Source of the DNA: Methylococcus sp. Mc7
GTDB lineage: Bacteria > Pseudomonadota > Gammaproteobacteria > Methylococcales > Methylococcaceae
Length of the DNA stretch: 64,000 nt
Reading direction: 5' to 3'
Assembly (NCBI RefSeq): GCF_019285515.1
Contig: NZ_CP079095.1
Location: 3,318,501 to 3,382,500, forward strand
Below, piece by piece: positions 7,426 to 15,403 of the stretch. Both the position numbers and the translations under genes were made by a program. How positions within the stretch are numbered: the stretch's first letter is position 1; the number at the start of each line of letters is the position of its first letter. Under the pieces are notes generated by a model. The model saw only the letters and a program-made list of their open reading frames with translations. It made no database searches and had not been told where the DNA came from.

Positions 7426-7776
7426 TCAGAGCCTGTCGCCGGAAAAACGTAACAGTATCATCAGTCCGAGATAGGCCAGAGCCGTCAGCGCCGAGGAAAT
7501 GGTCAGGCTGGTCCAGAAGCCCAGGCCGTGTTTCAGCAGCAAAGGCAGGAGAAGGAACAGGAGCAGCGAGGGCAGCACCAGCCAGAAAATGCGGGAGGAA
7601 AGTTCCGCGATCTGGCCCGGAGGCGCGCCGTCGCAATGCAGCCAGATGAAGGCAAGCAGGGAGGTGAGGGGAAGGGATGCGACCAGGGCCGCGAAAACGG
7701 TGCTGCGTTTTGCGATTTCGGTAATCGCCATCAGGGCCAGGAGCGATACCGCCAGCTTCACCGCGTAATACAGCAT
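7426..7776 (-). CDS. DUF3147 family membrane protein
   Basis: A 116-residue protein with four hydrophobic segments and the family's typical opening (Y-Y-A-V-K-L then I-T-E-I-A-K-R-S) and middle (A-S-L-P-L-T-S-L-L-A-F-I-W-L). DUF3147 proteins are small inner membrane proteins of unknown function. It is the last gene of the leftward operon beginning at 14660, starting 7 bp after the metal-binding protein stop, so it may be a membrane partner of that system or just a passenger. Confidence 0.85.
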   Translation of the reverse strand: MLYYAVKLAVSLLALMAITEIAKRSTVFAALVASLPLTSLLAFIWLHCDGAPPGQIAELSSRIFWLVLPSLLLFLLLPLLLKHGLGFWTSLTISSALTALAYLGLMILLRFSGDRL

Positions 7777-7783
7777 GGGCCTC

Positions 7784-8692
7784 TCATCGGCGCTGGAAGG
7801 ATGTCTTCAGATTCTCGACGTTCTGTCTCATGACGGCAAGAAAATCCCCGGATTCCGGCCGGTTGGCGCAAGGGTCGAAAACCGCGCTGGCGATGCCCCT
7901 GGCACTCAGATCGTCCGCGACTGCGGCGGCCGGCCGGGCTTCCCACAGCATGGTCTTCGCCGGGTGGCGGGCCAGGGTCTTGTCCAGCCCGGTCCATTCC
8001 TTTTCCGGCGGCATTTCGCCGGGTTCCCAGTGGACGCTTTTCAGATTCAAGGCGTAGCGGCGGGCGAGGTACTGGTAAACCGGGTGCGACGCCATCAGGG
8101 GCAGACCCGGTTTGGCGGCGGTGATCCGTTTGACTTCAGAGTCCAGGCCGGCCAGATCCGCATGCAGCGTCTTTAACCCGTCGAGGACGGCCGTCTTGAG
8201 TTCGGGCCGTTTGGCAATCAGCGCCTTGGCGACCGCCTCGGCCTGCTGCGCCGCCTGATCGAAGTCCAGCCAGGTGGTGAAGGCGGTGCCTTCGTGCGAA
8301 TGCTGGCCGGCGGGGCCGTGGCTGTGTACCACCGCGCTCTCGATGCGGATGAAGCGGTCGCGGAAGCCGGCCGAGGTGTCCACCAGTTTCAGGCGGGGCA
8401 GGGCGACGTGCGCCAGCCATTTTTCGTAGTCCGCGCCGTTGAGCAGAATCAGGTCGGCCTTCTGCATGGCGCCGACCGCTTTCGCATCCGGCCGCCAGTA
8501 GGCCGGGTCGACGTCCGCCGGCGCCGGGAGGGTGACCGTGGCCCAAGGGCCCGCCAGCCGTTCGGCGAAGTAGGCCAGAGGATAGTTCGAGGCGACGATT
8601 CTGAGCTTGTGCTCGCCGACGGCGCTCGCGCCCCAGGCGGAGGCGGCGGCGAGCAGGGCGAGGACGAAGGAAAGGATCCGGAATGTCGGCAT
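7784..8692 (-). CDS. Periplasmic metal-binding protein of the ZnuA/TroA family
   Basis: A 302-residue exported protein: signal peptide up to A-S-A-W-G-A, then the TroA-like fold (L-R-I-V-A-S-N-Y-P-L-A-Y-F-A near the mature start; A-D-L-I-L-L-N-G-A-D-Y-E-K-W; P-L-M-A-S-H-P-V-Y-Q-Y-L; F-D-P-C-A-N-R-P). A His-rich loop (H-S-H-G-P-A-G-Q-H-S-H-E-G) is typical of zinc or manganese receptors. The usual first histidine ligand (G-x-D-P-H-x-Y-E-P) is absent here; the region reads A-D-V-D-P-A-Y-W-R-P-D. ATG 8692 begins a good signal peptide; an overlapping TTG at 8704, coupled to the permease stop, is an alternative start. No ZnuB-type permease is next to it. Confidence 0.85.
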   Translation of the reverse strand: MPTFRILSFVLALLAAASAWGASAVGEHKLRIVASNYPLAYFAERLAGPWATVTLPAPADVDPAYWRPDAKAVGAMQKADLILLNGADYEKWLAHVALPRLKLVDTSAGFRDRFIRIESAVVHSHGPAGQHSHEGTAFTTWLDFDQAAQQAEAVAKALIAKRPELKTAVLDGLKTLHADLAGLDSEVKRITAAKPGLPLMASHPVYQYLARRYALNLKSVHWEPGEMPPEKEWTGLDKTLARHPAKTMLWEARPAAAVADDLSARGIASAVFDPCANRPESGDFLAVMRQNVENLKTSFQRR

Positions 8693-8700
8693 GGCGGTTT

Positions 8701-9882
8701 TCAACTCAGGATGAAATGGCGGGCAAGATCGGAGGCATAGGGGGCGGCGGCGGCCAGCACGGCGGCGCAGACCGCGCCCGCGAACAGCGCGATGAGCAGA
8801 ATCTCCGCGAACAGCAGGCGCAGCACGGCGAGCCGGGCGCAGCCGAGCAGGTAGATCGTTTCGATTTCCCGTTGCCGGAGGCGCAGTGACAGCGCGAACA
8901 CCAGGGCGACGAGGAGGAAGGCGATGGCGCCCACCAGCAGCAGGATGCCGTCGAACAGCGCACCCACACGGAAGATGTTCTGCAGCAGGCCGCGGGTCAC
9001 ATCCAGCGGGCGGACGATCTCGGTCTCCGATTTTTCATCCAGGTAGCGCCCCCGCAGTAGGGTCGCCGACCGGACGTCGTGAGGCAGGGCGATCACGGCG
9101 CTGATCGGGTAGGTGGCCGGATCGCCGTGGAAGTGGAACGAACCCAGGTTCTCGGGGGTGATCTCGGTGTAGGTCAGGAGTCCCGCATCGGCACGGCGGA
9201 CAGTCGCGGGGCCGAAAGGGGAATCGGGTTGGGCGGCGGCCATCTGGGTTTCCGCATGGCCGTGGCCCAGGCCGTCGATGACCCAGGCGGTCTGGAGATC
9301 GACGAAGACGACATGGTCGTCCGGCGAACGCGCCTTCGCCAGCACGCCGGTGACATGAAGTTTGAGCGGATAGGTGCCGGCGAGGTCGAAGGCGTTTTCC
9401 GAAGTGGATGCCAGGGTGTCGCCCGGTCCGAGCCCGAGGCGCTCGGCGGCGTCGGCGCCGAGGACGCAGTCTCCCAGAATCGCGGGCAGTTCGCCCTGCG
9501 CCGGTACGAGTCCCCGGAAGTCGAAGTAGTCCAGGGTGACGCCAACCAGCGGCTGGCCCTGCACGCGGTAGCGGGCATAGAGGGGCAGCGGGTCGGCCCA
9601 GCCGGTGGCGGCGATGCGGTCGGCCTCCTGCATGCGGATGGCCGGCACGCCGGCCTCGCTGAAATACAGCGCGCCGAGCGTGAGGTCCACCGAGCTGCCG
9701 CGGGCGCCGACCAAGAGCGGCGTGGCCTCGGCCCGGCGGGTCATCCAGTATTCGCCCGCGTCCAGGACCCGGTGCAGGCCCAACGGAAGTGCGGCGATCA
9801 GGCTCAGGCACAGCACCAGGATCAGCGTCCGCGTCCGGTGGTGGCGCAGGTGGCGCCAGGCCAGGTAGAAATCGTGCCTCAT
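8701..9882 (-). CDS. ABC transporter permease, FtsX/MacB type
   Basis: A 393-residue inner membrane protein with the MacB/LolC topology: one TM segment at about 16-38, a large periplasmic domain (about 40-285), and three TM segments in the last 110 residues (G-I-L-L-L-V-G-A-I-A-F-L onward). It lacks transport-channel motifs of importers; such permeases act as mechanotransmission or lipoprotein-release devices. ATG 9882 shares one base with the ATPase stop (TAATG), so the two are translationally coupled. A longer frame upstream overlaps the ATPase gene and is not needed. Confidence 0.85.
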   Translation of the reverse strand: MRHDFYLAWRHLRHHRTRTLILVLCLSLIAALPLGLHRVLDAGEYWMTRRAEATPLLVGARGSSVDLTLGALYFSEAGVPAIRMQEADRIAATGWADPLPLYARYRVQGQPLVGVTLDYFDFRGLVPAQGELPAILGDCVLGADAAERLGLGPGDTLASTSENAFDLAGTYPLKLHVTGVLAKARSPDDHVVFVDLQTAWVIDGLGHGHAETQMAAAQPDSPFGPATVRRADAGLLTYTEITPENLGSFHFHGDPATYPISAVIALPHDVRSATLLRGRYLDEKSETEIVRPLDVTRGLLQNIFRVGALFDGILLLVGAIAFLLVALVFALSLRLRQREIETIYLLGCARLAVLRLLFAEILLIALFAGAVCAAVLAAAAPYASDLARHFILS

Positions 9883-10550
9883 TATTCTGCTTGCTGGACC
9901 TGGGGTTGGCGGATGTCGATGACGCGGTCGAACAGCGGCAGCAGTTCGTGGTCGTGGGTGACGGCCAGCAGGGTGGCCCGCTTGCGCTCCGCGGCCCGGA
10001 TCAGCAGTTCGATGATCCTGAGCTTGTTGGCCGGATCGAGGTTGCCGGTCGCCTCGTCGGCCAGCACCAGGCCCGGCTCGATCAGCAACGCACGGCAAAC
10101 CGCCGTCCTTTGCCGCTCGCCCTGGGACAGCTCCCGCGGCAGCGCGGCGAGCTTGTCCGCCAGGCCGGTCTGTTCCGCCAGCTCGCGGGCTCTGTCCCGC
10201 ACCCGCCGGTCCAGCTTCAGCACCCGGTTGATCCGGTAGGGATGCACGATGTTGTCGAACACGCTGAGGTAGTCGAGCAGTTCGAGTTCCTGAAACACGA
10301 AGCCGACGCGGGAAATCCGGAAATTCCGCCGCGCGCCGTCATCCAGTGCACTGACGGTGACGCCGTCCACGCGGACGGTCCCGGTGTCCGGAGCCAGAAT
10401 GCCGGCGATGAGTTTCAGCAGGGTGGTTTTCCCCGCCCCGCTGGGTCCGATGATGGCGACCCTGGCGCCGCGTTCGATGCGCAAGGCGGGCAAGGCGACG
10501 CCAAAGCCGCTGCCGGGATAGCGGAAACTCAGGTTTTCGATGTCGATCAT
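9882..10550 (-). CDS. ABC transporter ATP-binding protein, LolD/MacB type
   Basis: A 222-residue ATPase. Walker A G-P-S-G-A-G-K-T is at 35-42, the Q-loop lies in F-V-F-Q-E (about 84-88), the signature is L-S-Q-G-E at 141-145 (LSGGQ variant), Walker B L-V-L-A-D-E is at 161-166, and the switch His follows in V-T-H-D-H-E. The length and single-domain form match LolD-like partners of FtsX permeases. It overlaps the upstream 559-aa gene by 4 bp (ATGA) and the permease by 1 bp, so the whole set is one translational unit. Confidence 0.9.
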   Translation of the reverse strand: MIDIENLSFRYPGSGFGVALPALRIERGARVAIIGPSGAGKTTLLKLIAGILAPDTGTVRVDGVTVSALDDGARRNFRISRVGFVFQELELLDYLSVFDNIVHPYRINRVLKLDRRVRDRARELAEQTGLADKLAALPRELSQGERQRTAVCRALLIEPGLVLADEATGNLDPANKLRIIELLIRAAERKRATLLAVTHDHELLPLFDRVIDIRQPQVQQAE

Positions 10551-12226
10551 GAACGGGCGGAGGGTGCCGAGGGGCGACCTTCGAGAAGGTCCATCGCGGT
10601 GATTTTCCAGGTGCCGTCTTCGGCGATGTTCAGCACCATGCGGGCGGCATACAGCGTGTGGCGGTCATGGGAATGGCCCCAGTGGGAAACCGTGCCGTGG
10701 GCGATCCACCGGCCCGTCATCTCGAAGCGGGAAGGCCCGAGCTTCCGGGTGGCGAGTCCGTCTCCCAGCACTTCGATGCGGCTGACCCGCCCTTCGCCGC
10801 CCAGTCCCTGATTGCGGGCCAAGACCGCCCGCCGCTGGCGGAGATAGACGTCTTCCAGCAGTGGGCCGTCCAGGCTCATCGCCAGGCGGTCGTAGCTCGC
10901 TTCTTCGCTACGCAGGGCATAGGCGCGGTAGACGTTGTGCAGCAGGGCTTCCAGGCGGGTCTGGACTTGCGGGCGCGGGAAAGCCTCGGTCCTGGCTGCC
11001 GGCTGTCCGATCAGGCCAAGGGTCTGCGGAAACAGCATCGCGGCGGCGGCTGCGGCCAAGACGGTACCGGCCAGGACAGGATGCTTGCGCCGGGCGAGCC
11101 ATGCCGCGGCCAGGAAGGCCAAGGCCGCGGCCTGGAGGGGGATGGCCGGTGAGCCGTGCTCGTCATCGGCGGCCAGCGCCGTTGCCGGTTGTTCGACTTC
11201 GGGCGTCAGCCCCAAGGCGTCTTCCGACGACCAGCGGAACAGCGGATCGCGCGGGGTGGCCTCGAATTCGAAGGATTCCTTGCCGAAAAACAGCGTGACC
11301 GGCCGCCGCTCGAGGTCGGGGTCGAACAGTTCCCATTGCAGGTCGACCGTTTCGGCGGGCGCTTCCGTGAGGTAGACCAGGATTGCGCCGACCAGCGCCG
11401 AGGCGGGGTAGAGAGGCTCGGAGTCGCCGGCTTTCCGCATGCCCTGGCGGCCGAAGCACAGGAATTCCACCCGGTCGATCAGGGGTTCCACGGCGGCGCC
11501 GTTGATCCGGACCGGGTTGCGCGTCCTCAGGAAATCGCCAGCCCCCTGCTTTAAGAATTCGCGTTCGCTTGCGCTGAGATTTTGCGGGTCCTTGGGTTTG
11601 AAGCGCAGATACGGCGCCAGGTCGTCGAGCCGCAGCAGCACTTCGTGCCGGACCTCGTAGGGTTCGACGTAGAGGAAGGAACGGGGGGCGCTATGGCGCT
11701 TGATGCGGCCGGGAGCGTCGAAGCGCGAGCGCCAGGGGTCGTTCCAGTCCAGCGTCAGCCGGGCGGGCGCCTCGAGCGCGCCGAGGTCGGCCAGCGGCAC
11801 GCCGCGGTGGCTGACCACGACGCCGAGCTTCTGGCCGGGCTGCGGCGCGGGGACCAGGGTCAGGGTGTCGGGTTTCCCGCCAACTTCGAAATGCACCCTG
11901 GCTTCGAAATAGGGGGCGTCCGCCTTGCCCTGGACGGCGCCGGCTCCGTTGAATGATTCCATCCTGCCTTCGACGATGTGCCCGTTCTCGTCCTTCAGCC
12001 GCAGCAGTCCGGGGACGAGCGAGCCGCCATCGGCTTCGGCCGGATTCGTGAACACGCTTTCCTTGATGCGGATGTCCATGTCGACCGCGCCCGGCTCGAT
12101 CGAAATTTCCGCCACCGCGCCGTATTGGGCGAAGCCGGCCCAATCCGCGAACGCGGTCCTTCCGGCTGCCAGAGCAAGCAGCAGGCACAGCGCGTAGCCT
12201 TGACGGGTGCGGCGATGGTCCATCAT
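10547..12226 (-). CDS. Secreted/membrane-anchored protein of unknown function, 559 aa
   Basis: Not recognised as a named family. It has a signal peptide (about 1-27), a long beta-rich extracytoplasmic region opening with E-I-S-I-E-P-G-A-V-D-M-D-I-R-I-K-E, and two adjacent hydrophobic segments around residues 345-400 with a short basic loop (A-R-R-K-H-P-V-L-A). A C-terminal region of about 150 residues contains H-W-G-H-S-H-D-R-H-T-L-Y, a candidate metal-binding cluster, and ends as a small domain with alternating strands. It starts with two consecutive ATG codons. Position inside the CopC-ABC operon suggests it is the accessory, substrate-facing part of that system. Confidence 0.75.
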   Translation of the reverse strand: MMDHRRTRQGYALCLLLALAAGRTAFADWAGFAQYGAVAEISIEPGAVDMDIRIKESVFTNPAEADGGSLVPGLLRLKDENGHIVEGRMESFNGAGAVQGKADAPYFEARVHFEVGGKPDTLTLVPAPQPGQKLGVVVSHRGVPLADLGALEAPARLTLDWNDPWRSRFDAPGRIKRHSAPRSFLYVEPYEVRHEVLLRLDDLAPYLRFKPKDPQNLSASEREFLKQGAGDFLRTRNPVRINGAAVEPLIDRVEFLCFGRQGMRKAGDSEPLYPASALVGAILVYLTEAPAETVDLQWELFDPDLERRPVTLFFGKESFEFEATPRDPLFRWSSEDALGLTPEVEQPATALAADDEHGSPAIPLQAAALAFLAAAWLARRKHPVLAGTVLAAAAAAMLFPQTLGLIGQPAARTEAFPRPQVQTRLEALLHNVYRAYALRSEEASYDRLAMSLDGPLLEDVYLRQRRAVLARNQGLGGEGRVSRIEVLGDGLATRKLGPSRFEMTGRWIAHGTVSHWGHSHDRHTLYAARMVLNIAEDGTWKITAMDLLEGRPSAPSARS

Positions 12227-12240
12227 CGGAGGGACTGGGT

Positions 12241-12933
12241 TCAGACCGGGAAGCGGCGCGGCGCTTTCTCAGTGCCGGCGGCAACGGCGTTGGTGGGCCG
12301 GCGCAGGCCGAGATTGCGGTAGGCGACATAGCAGAGCGTGGCGAGCACGATGGCGCCGACCAGCGCCACCAGCGCGCCGGGCCAGCGGTTGGGCTGGGCG
12401 GGAGAGGGGATGCCGACGCTGAAGGGAACCCGCAGGCGGTCGTCCTCGGTTACGGCCCCGTCGCCGATGACGGCGATCAGCGCATAGTGCCCCGGCTGGG
12501 TGATGTTGGCGTAGGTTTCCACCGTGCCATTCTTGTAGATTTTGGCCGGCACTTCCGCCAGCGTGCTTTTCTCCTTCGGCAGTTGGCCGCCTTCACCCAG
12601 GTCTTCCTCGACCACCCGCAGGGCGACCGGGGTGTTTCGTACGTCCCGGTCCAGCAGGTCGATGCTCAGATAGGTCTTACCGGTGCCCGGAATCTCCTGA
12701 CAGTATTTCGTGAATTCATGTCTTTCGTTCTCGTAGCGGCCTTCCTGCATGGCGGTGAAATGCACGGCGTAGAAGTCATTGGCCACCAGGCAGTTCATCG
12801 AAGCGCCCTGGTACATCTGCCGGCCATTGCTGGTGTCGCGGGGGGCGCCCGCGCCGAAGGCCGCTCCGGCGGTCAGGGACAGGCCGATCAGGACCGCGGC
12901 GGCGCGGCAGAGAAATGCGGAACGATGCGTCAT
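12241..12933 (-). CDS. Membrane-anchored exported protein of unknown function, 230 aa
   Basis: A signal peptide (about 1-28, ending A-A-F-G-A-G) is followed by a soluble domain with two cysteines (M-N-C-L-V-A and K-Y-C-Q-E) and a beta-sandwich-like C-terminal half (Y-A-N-I-T-Q-P-G-H-Y-A-L-I-A-V-I). One TM helix near 183-205 and a basic cytoplasmic tail (R-N-L-G-L-R-R) anchor it. The paired cysteines probably form a disulphide. The P-G-H-Y/V-R-Y pattern resembles the closing strands of CopC-like domains, so a copper-related role next to CopC is possible but not shown. Confidence 0.75.
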   Translation of the reverse strand: MTHRSAFLCRAAAVLIGLSLTAGAAFGAGAPRDTSNGRQMYQGASMNCLVANDFYAVHFTAMQEGRYENERHEFTKYCQEIPGTGKTYLSIDLLDRDVRNTPVALRVVEEDLGEGGQLPKEKSTLAEVPAKIYKNGTVETYANITQPGHYALIAVIGDGAVTEDDRLRVPFSVGIPSPAQPNRWPGALVALVGAIVLATLCYVAYRNLGLRRPTNAVAAGTEKAPRRFPV

Positions 12934-12948
12934 GGGAGCGGTCCTCCT

Positions 12949-13398
12949 TCAGGGGTTCTGGACTTGAAAGAAATATTTGCCGCTGACCACATGGCCATCG
13001 GCGGAGAGCACCCGGTAGCGAACCATGTAGCGGCCGGGGTTGAGCTTGGAAACCGAGGTCCGCAGCTTGGAGCGGTCGGTGAAATCGAGCCTGGCGTCGT
13101 GGTTGTCGACGCGCTTGCCTTCGCCGTCGACCACGGCCAGGGCGAGGAAGTCGTTGCCCACGCCTTCGTTGAAGGTCAAAAGGACCTCCTCGGGCACGTC
13201 GGTGACCGTGGCGTCCCGGTCCGGTATCGCCTTGACCAGGATGGCGTGGGCCAGATGGACGGGCGTGTCCACCGTCCGGGCAAGGAAAGGATTGGCGGCG
13301 GCCAGCGCGCCGTCTTCCGCGGCGTTCGCGGCTCCCGCCGCGTCGGCCAAGGCCAGGCCGGCGAGGATCGCGGCCAGGGATGGGATGGGTTTTCTCAT
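12949..13398 (-). CDS. copC: CopC domain protein (periplasmic copper-binding)
   Basis: A 149-residue exported protein with a CopC domain from residue 51 to the end: H51-A-I-L-V-K-A-I-P, L-T-F-N-E, R-Y-M-V-R-Y-R-V-L-S-A-D134-G-H136-V-V-S-G-K-Y-F-F-Q-V. Asp134 and His136 match the conserved Cu(II) ligands of the family. In classical CopC the first His is the mature N-terminus; here about 25 residues separate it from the predicted signal cleavage, so that ligand geometry may differ. No copD follows. ATG 13398 overlaps the stop of the Asp-box gene by 4 bp. Confidence 0.85.
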   Translation of the reverse strand: MRKPIPSLAAILAGLALADAAGAANAAEDGALAAANPFLARTVDTPVHLAHAILVKAIPDRDATVTDVPEEVLLTFNEGVGNDFLALAVVDGEGKRVDNHDARLDFTDRSKLRTSVSKLNPGRYMVRYRVLSADGHVVSGKYFFQVQNP

Positions 13399-14660
13399 GA
13401 ATCTCGTCGTGTTTTGGTTTCGGTTTTCGGGGCCGCGACGGCCCAGGTTTTCCGCCCATCGGGGCGGGTTTCGGTCCAGAACACCCGGAATCCGAAAGGC
13501 GTGGCCAGGATTCTCGGGTGCCGGGCCTTGGCGGGCTCGGCGCTGAGGAGAGTGGGCTCCGACCAGTGAACGCCGTCGTCGCCGGACTGCATGAGCTGGA
13601 CGGCGGTGCCGGCCGCCGTGCTGCGGGTGAAGGCGATGGCCAGCGTTCCCTGGTCGAGTGCCGCGATGTCGCCGTCGCGGCTTTGGCCGTCGCCGACTTT
13701 CCGGGGTGCGGACCAGTTCCTGCCGGCGTCCGCCGACTTCAGATAGAACAGGCCGGCCGAGTCTTCCTTGCCCGTCCAGACCACGCTGTGCAGCGTCGCC
13801 CGGCCGTTCCCGGCCTTGCTGCCGGCCAGTCCGCCGCCGCAGTGGGGGCAGCCGGTGAAATGCCAGCCGAAGGCGCCGACCGGCCCGGCGGGCCGCCAGC
13901 CTCCGGCTTGGCCGGGGCGCAGGAAAAGCTTCATGTCGCGCGGATCGGCGTCGCGGTACAGCACGGACAGCGTGCCGTCCGGCAGAACCGCGAGCCGGCT
14001 CCAGCAGCAGGTGCAGACCGCCGGGTCCAGGGTGGCTTCGGGGCTCCAGTGCAATCCGCCGTCTTTCGAACTGGCGTAGCGCAGCCCCTGGGTATCCCCG
14101 GTTTCCTCGCGGTCGTCCAGCCAAGCCAGATGGAACGCTCCGTCCGGATCGGCCACCAGGGACAGGTAGGCCTGGTTTTTCAGGGTGTCTCCGGTCGCGG
14201 GATTGCCGCCCCGCGTCCAGGTCTTGCCGCCGTCGCGCGAGCCGACGATGTGCATCGGGCCGGTGCCCGGCAGTTCCCCTTGCGTCTGCCAGGCGGCCAC
14301 GATGTCTTTCCCCTTGACGGCGAGCCGCGCGTCGTTGCCAGGCCGGGCGATGACCGGCGGGTCGTCCGGGCGGTTCAGGAAATTCGGCGGCGTCCAGGTT
14401 TGCCCGCCGTCCTCCGAATGCACGTGGACCACGCGGGAGCGGCCGCCGTCCGCCGGCTTCTCCACCAGCAGGGCGTGGATGGACCGGCCGTCGACCGCGA
14501 CATCCAGGCCTTGAATCTCGTTCAGTCCGGCGATGATGGGGTAGGTCACGGTATACGGGGCGTCCGGCTGCTGCGCGTATGAAGTGGGCTCGAAAAGGAA
14601 CCCGGCCCACGCCGCCGCGAGGGCGATGAAGGGCCGGGTCGTTGAAGAGGACGTGCGCAT
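13395..14660 (-). CDS. Exported Asp-box (BNR/sialidase-fold) protein
   Basis: A 421-residue protein with a signal peptide ending T-S-Y-A-Q. At least five Asp-box repeats are visible: S-E-D-G-G-Q-T-W, S-R-D-G-G-K-T-W, S-K-D-G-G-L-H-W, S-A-D-A-G-R-N-W and S-G-D-D-G-V-H-W, indicating a six-bladed propeller. The catalytic Arg triad of true sialidases is not evident, so a structural or binding role is likelier than glycosidase activity. Two cysteine clusters (V-C-T-C-C-W and G-C-P-H-C-G-G) are unusual for this fold and could bind copper or form disulphides. First gene of the operon, about 115 nt downstream of the candidate sigma-54 start point. Confidence 0.8.
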   Translation of the reverse strand: MRTSSSTTRPFIALAAAWAGFLFEPTSYAQQPDAPYTVTYPIIAGLNEIQGLDVAVDGRSIHALLVEKPADGGRSRVVHVHSEDGGQTWTPPNFLNRPDDPPVIARPGNDARLAVKGKDIVAAWQTQGELPGTGPMHIVGSRDGGKTWTRGGNPATGDTLKNQAYLSLVADPDGAFHLAWLDDREETGDTQGLRYASSKDGGLHWSPEATLDPAVCTCCWSRLAVLPDGTLSVLYRDADPRDMKLFLRPGQAGGWRPAGPVGAFGWHFTGCPHCGGGLAGSKAGNGRATLHSVVWTGKEDSAGLFYLKSADAGRNWSAPRKVGDGQSRDGDIAALDQGTLAIAFTRSTAAGTAVQLMQSGDDGVHWSEPTLLSAEPAKARHPRILATPFGFRVFWTETRPDGRKTWAVAAPKTETKTRRDS

Positions 14661-14784
14661 ATCGGAGCTTGAAGATGAAGCCTGCCGGTCTTTGGAAATC
14701 GGTGTCTCCGAGCCGGTGCCCCTGACTGCCTGGCGGTCTTCACGTCCGCGGGAAAGAGGGCACCGCTACGGTTGTTGACTCTTC

Positions 14785-14802
14785 AAGCATCTCGCGTGCC
14801 AA
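14785..14802 (-). promoter_or_regulatory. Candidate sigma-54 promoter of the CopC-ABC operon
   Basis: On the minus strand the sequence reads TTGGCACGCGAGATGCTT. The -24 element TTGGCACG is a perfect match, GG and GC are exactly 10 nt apart, and the -12 element differs from TTGCT by one base. Predicted start near 14776, about 115 nt before ATG 14660. Confidence 0.55.
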
Positions 14803-14831
14803 ACACTTTTGTTTTTATTAACAAGGTGTTG
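14800..14831. promoter_or_regulatory. Imperfect palindrome next to the sigma-54 element
   Basis: CAAACACTTTTGTT and AACAAGGTGTTG form an imperfect inverted repeat around an AT-rich centre, touching the -24 side of the candidate promoter. It could be a regulator site; a sigma-54 activator site would usually lie further upstream, so its role is open. Confidence 0.35.
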
Positions 14832-14914
14832 GGTGGCTCTGATGGCGGTGGTGGTAAGTGAAATCACCAAGCGGCTGAGGTAAATGCCTTGTTGGCCAGA
14901 GAGAGGGGAGGGCA

Positions 14915-14951
14915 AGAAAAGGCAACCGGTGCCCCTGGGGTGCCGGTTGCC
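14915..14951 (-). terminator. Factor-independent terminator of the 117-aa membrane protein gene
   Basis: GGCAACCGG..CCCC pairs with GGGG..CCGGTTGCC over a long GC-rich stem; the minus strand continues CCTTTTCTTG. It sits about 60 bp after the stop at 15014 and separates this gene from the operon beginning at 14660. Confidence 0.8.
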
Positions 14952-15013
14952 GAGCGTCGATGAGGGAGATTGCGGTTTTCAGGAACGCATGGCGCGTTCT
15001 GCGAGGGGGGAGC

Positions 15014-15367
15014 TTAGATCAGGGTTGCGCTCGGATTGAACGCAAAGAAGCCCAGAGCCAGATAGCAAGTGACCGCCAGGCCTACGTGGGCCACCAGCAC
15101 GGCGCGCGGTACCCGTTTGCCTTTCTTGGCGGTCAGCCCCATCAGGAGCCCTAAGCCGATGATCACGACGGCCATGCCGATGTTGAGGTAAAGGCGGGTG
15201 TCGCCTGCCAGGGCGGCCACGATGACGAGAGCGGAACCGACCAGCGAGGCCGCGCCGTGCACGATGGGATAGGCGGGGCCCACGGGGCGGCCGGCCCAGA
15301 CGTCGCAGATCATGGCCAGCCCCATCAGGGCGACGAGTGTGAATACAGCGAGAGCACCTACGAGCAT
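15014..15367 (-). CDS. Small integral membrane protein, 117 aa
   Basis: Four hydrophobic segments fill the protein (opening M-L-V-G-A-L-A-V-F-T-L-V-A-L-M-G; then S-A-L-V-I-V-A-A-L; I-G-M-A-V-V-I-I-G-L; V-G-L-A-V-T-C-Y-L-A). A single basic loop K-K-G-K-R-V-P-R lies between TM 3 and 4. I do not recognise a named family. An SD (CGGAGG) stands 7 nt before ATG 15367, and a perfect 16-bp palindrome lies about 50 bp upstream. It has its own terminator, so it is probably monocistronic. Confidence 0.7.
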   Translation of the reverse strand: MLVGALAVFTLVALMGLAMICDVWAGRPVGPAYPIVHGAASLVGSALVIVAALAGDTRLYLNIGMAVVIIGLGLLMGLTAKKGKRVPRAVLVAHVGLAVTCYLALGFFAFNPSATLI

Positions 15368-15403
15368 GATGAATACCTCCGATTTCGTGTGTGATTAGGG
15401 AAA

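Noticed and set aside
6928-7452. Two frames of about 100 codons in the 6.7-7.4 kb gap
   Set aside because: No ribosome-binding site, no recognisable family, atypical composition, and one overlaps the candidate small RNA promoter and terminator layout.
9882-10098. Longer start for the FtsX-type permease upstream of 9882
   Set aside because: It would overlap the whole end of the ATPase gene; ATG 9882 overlaps the ATPase stop by one base and starts with the expected N-terminal TM helix.
13399-14610. Long upstream extension of the CopC frame
   Set aside because: The extension is an alternative frame of the Asp-box gene; the signal peptide begins exactly at ATG 13398.
13395-14660. Sialidase function for the Asp-box protein
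   Set aside because: Asp-boxes are structural; the arginine triad and catalytic Tyr/Glu of sialidases are not evident.
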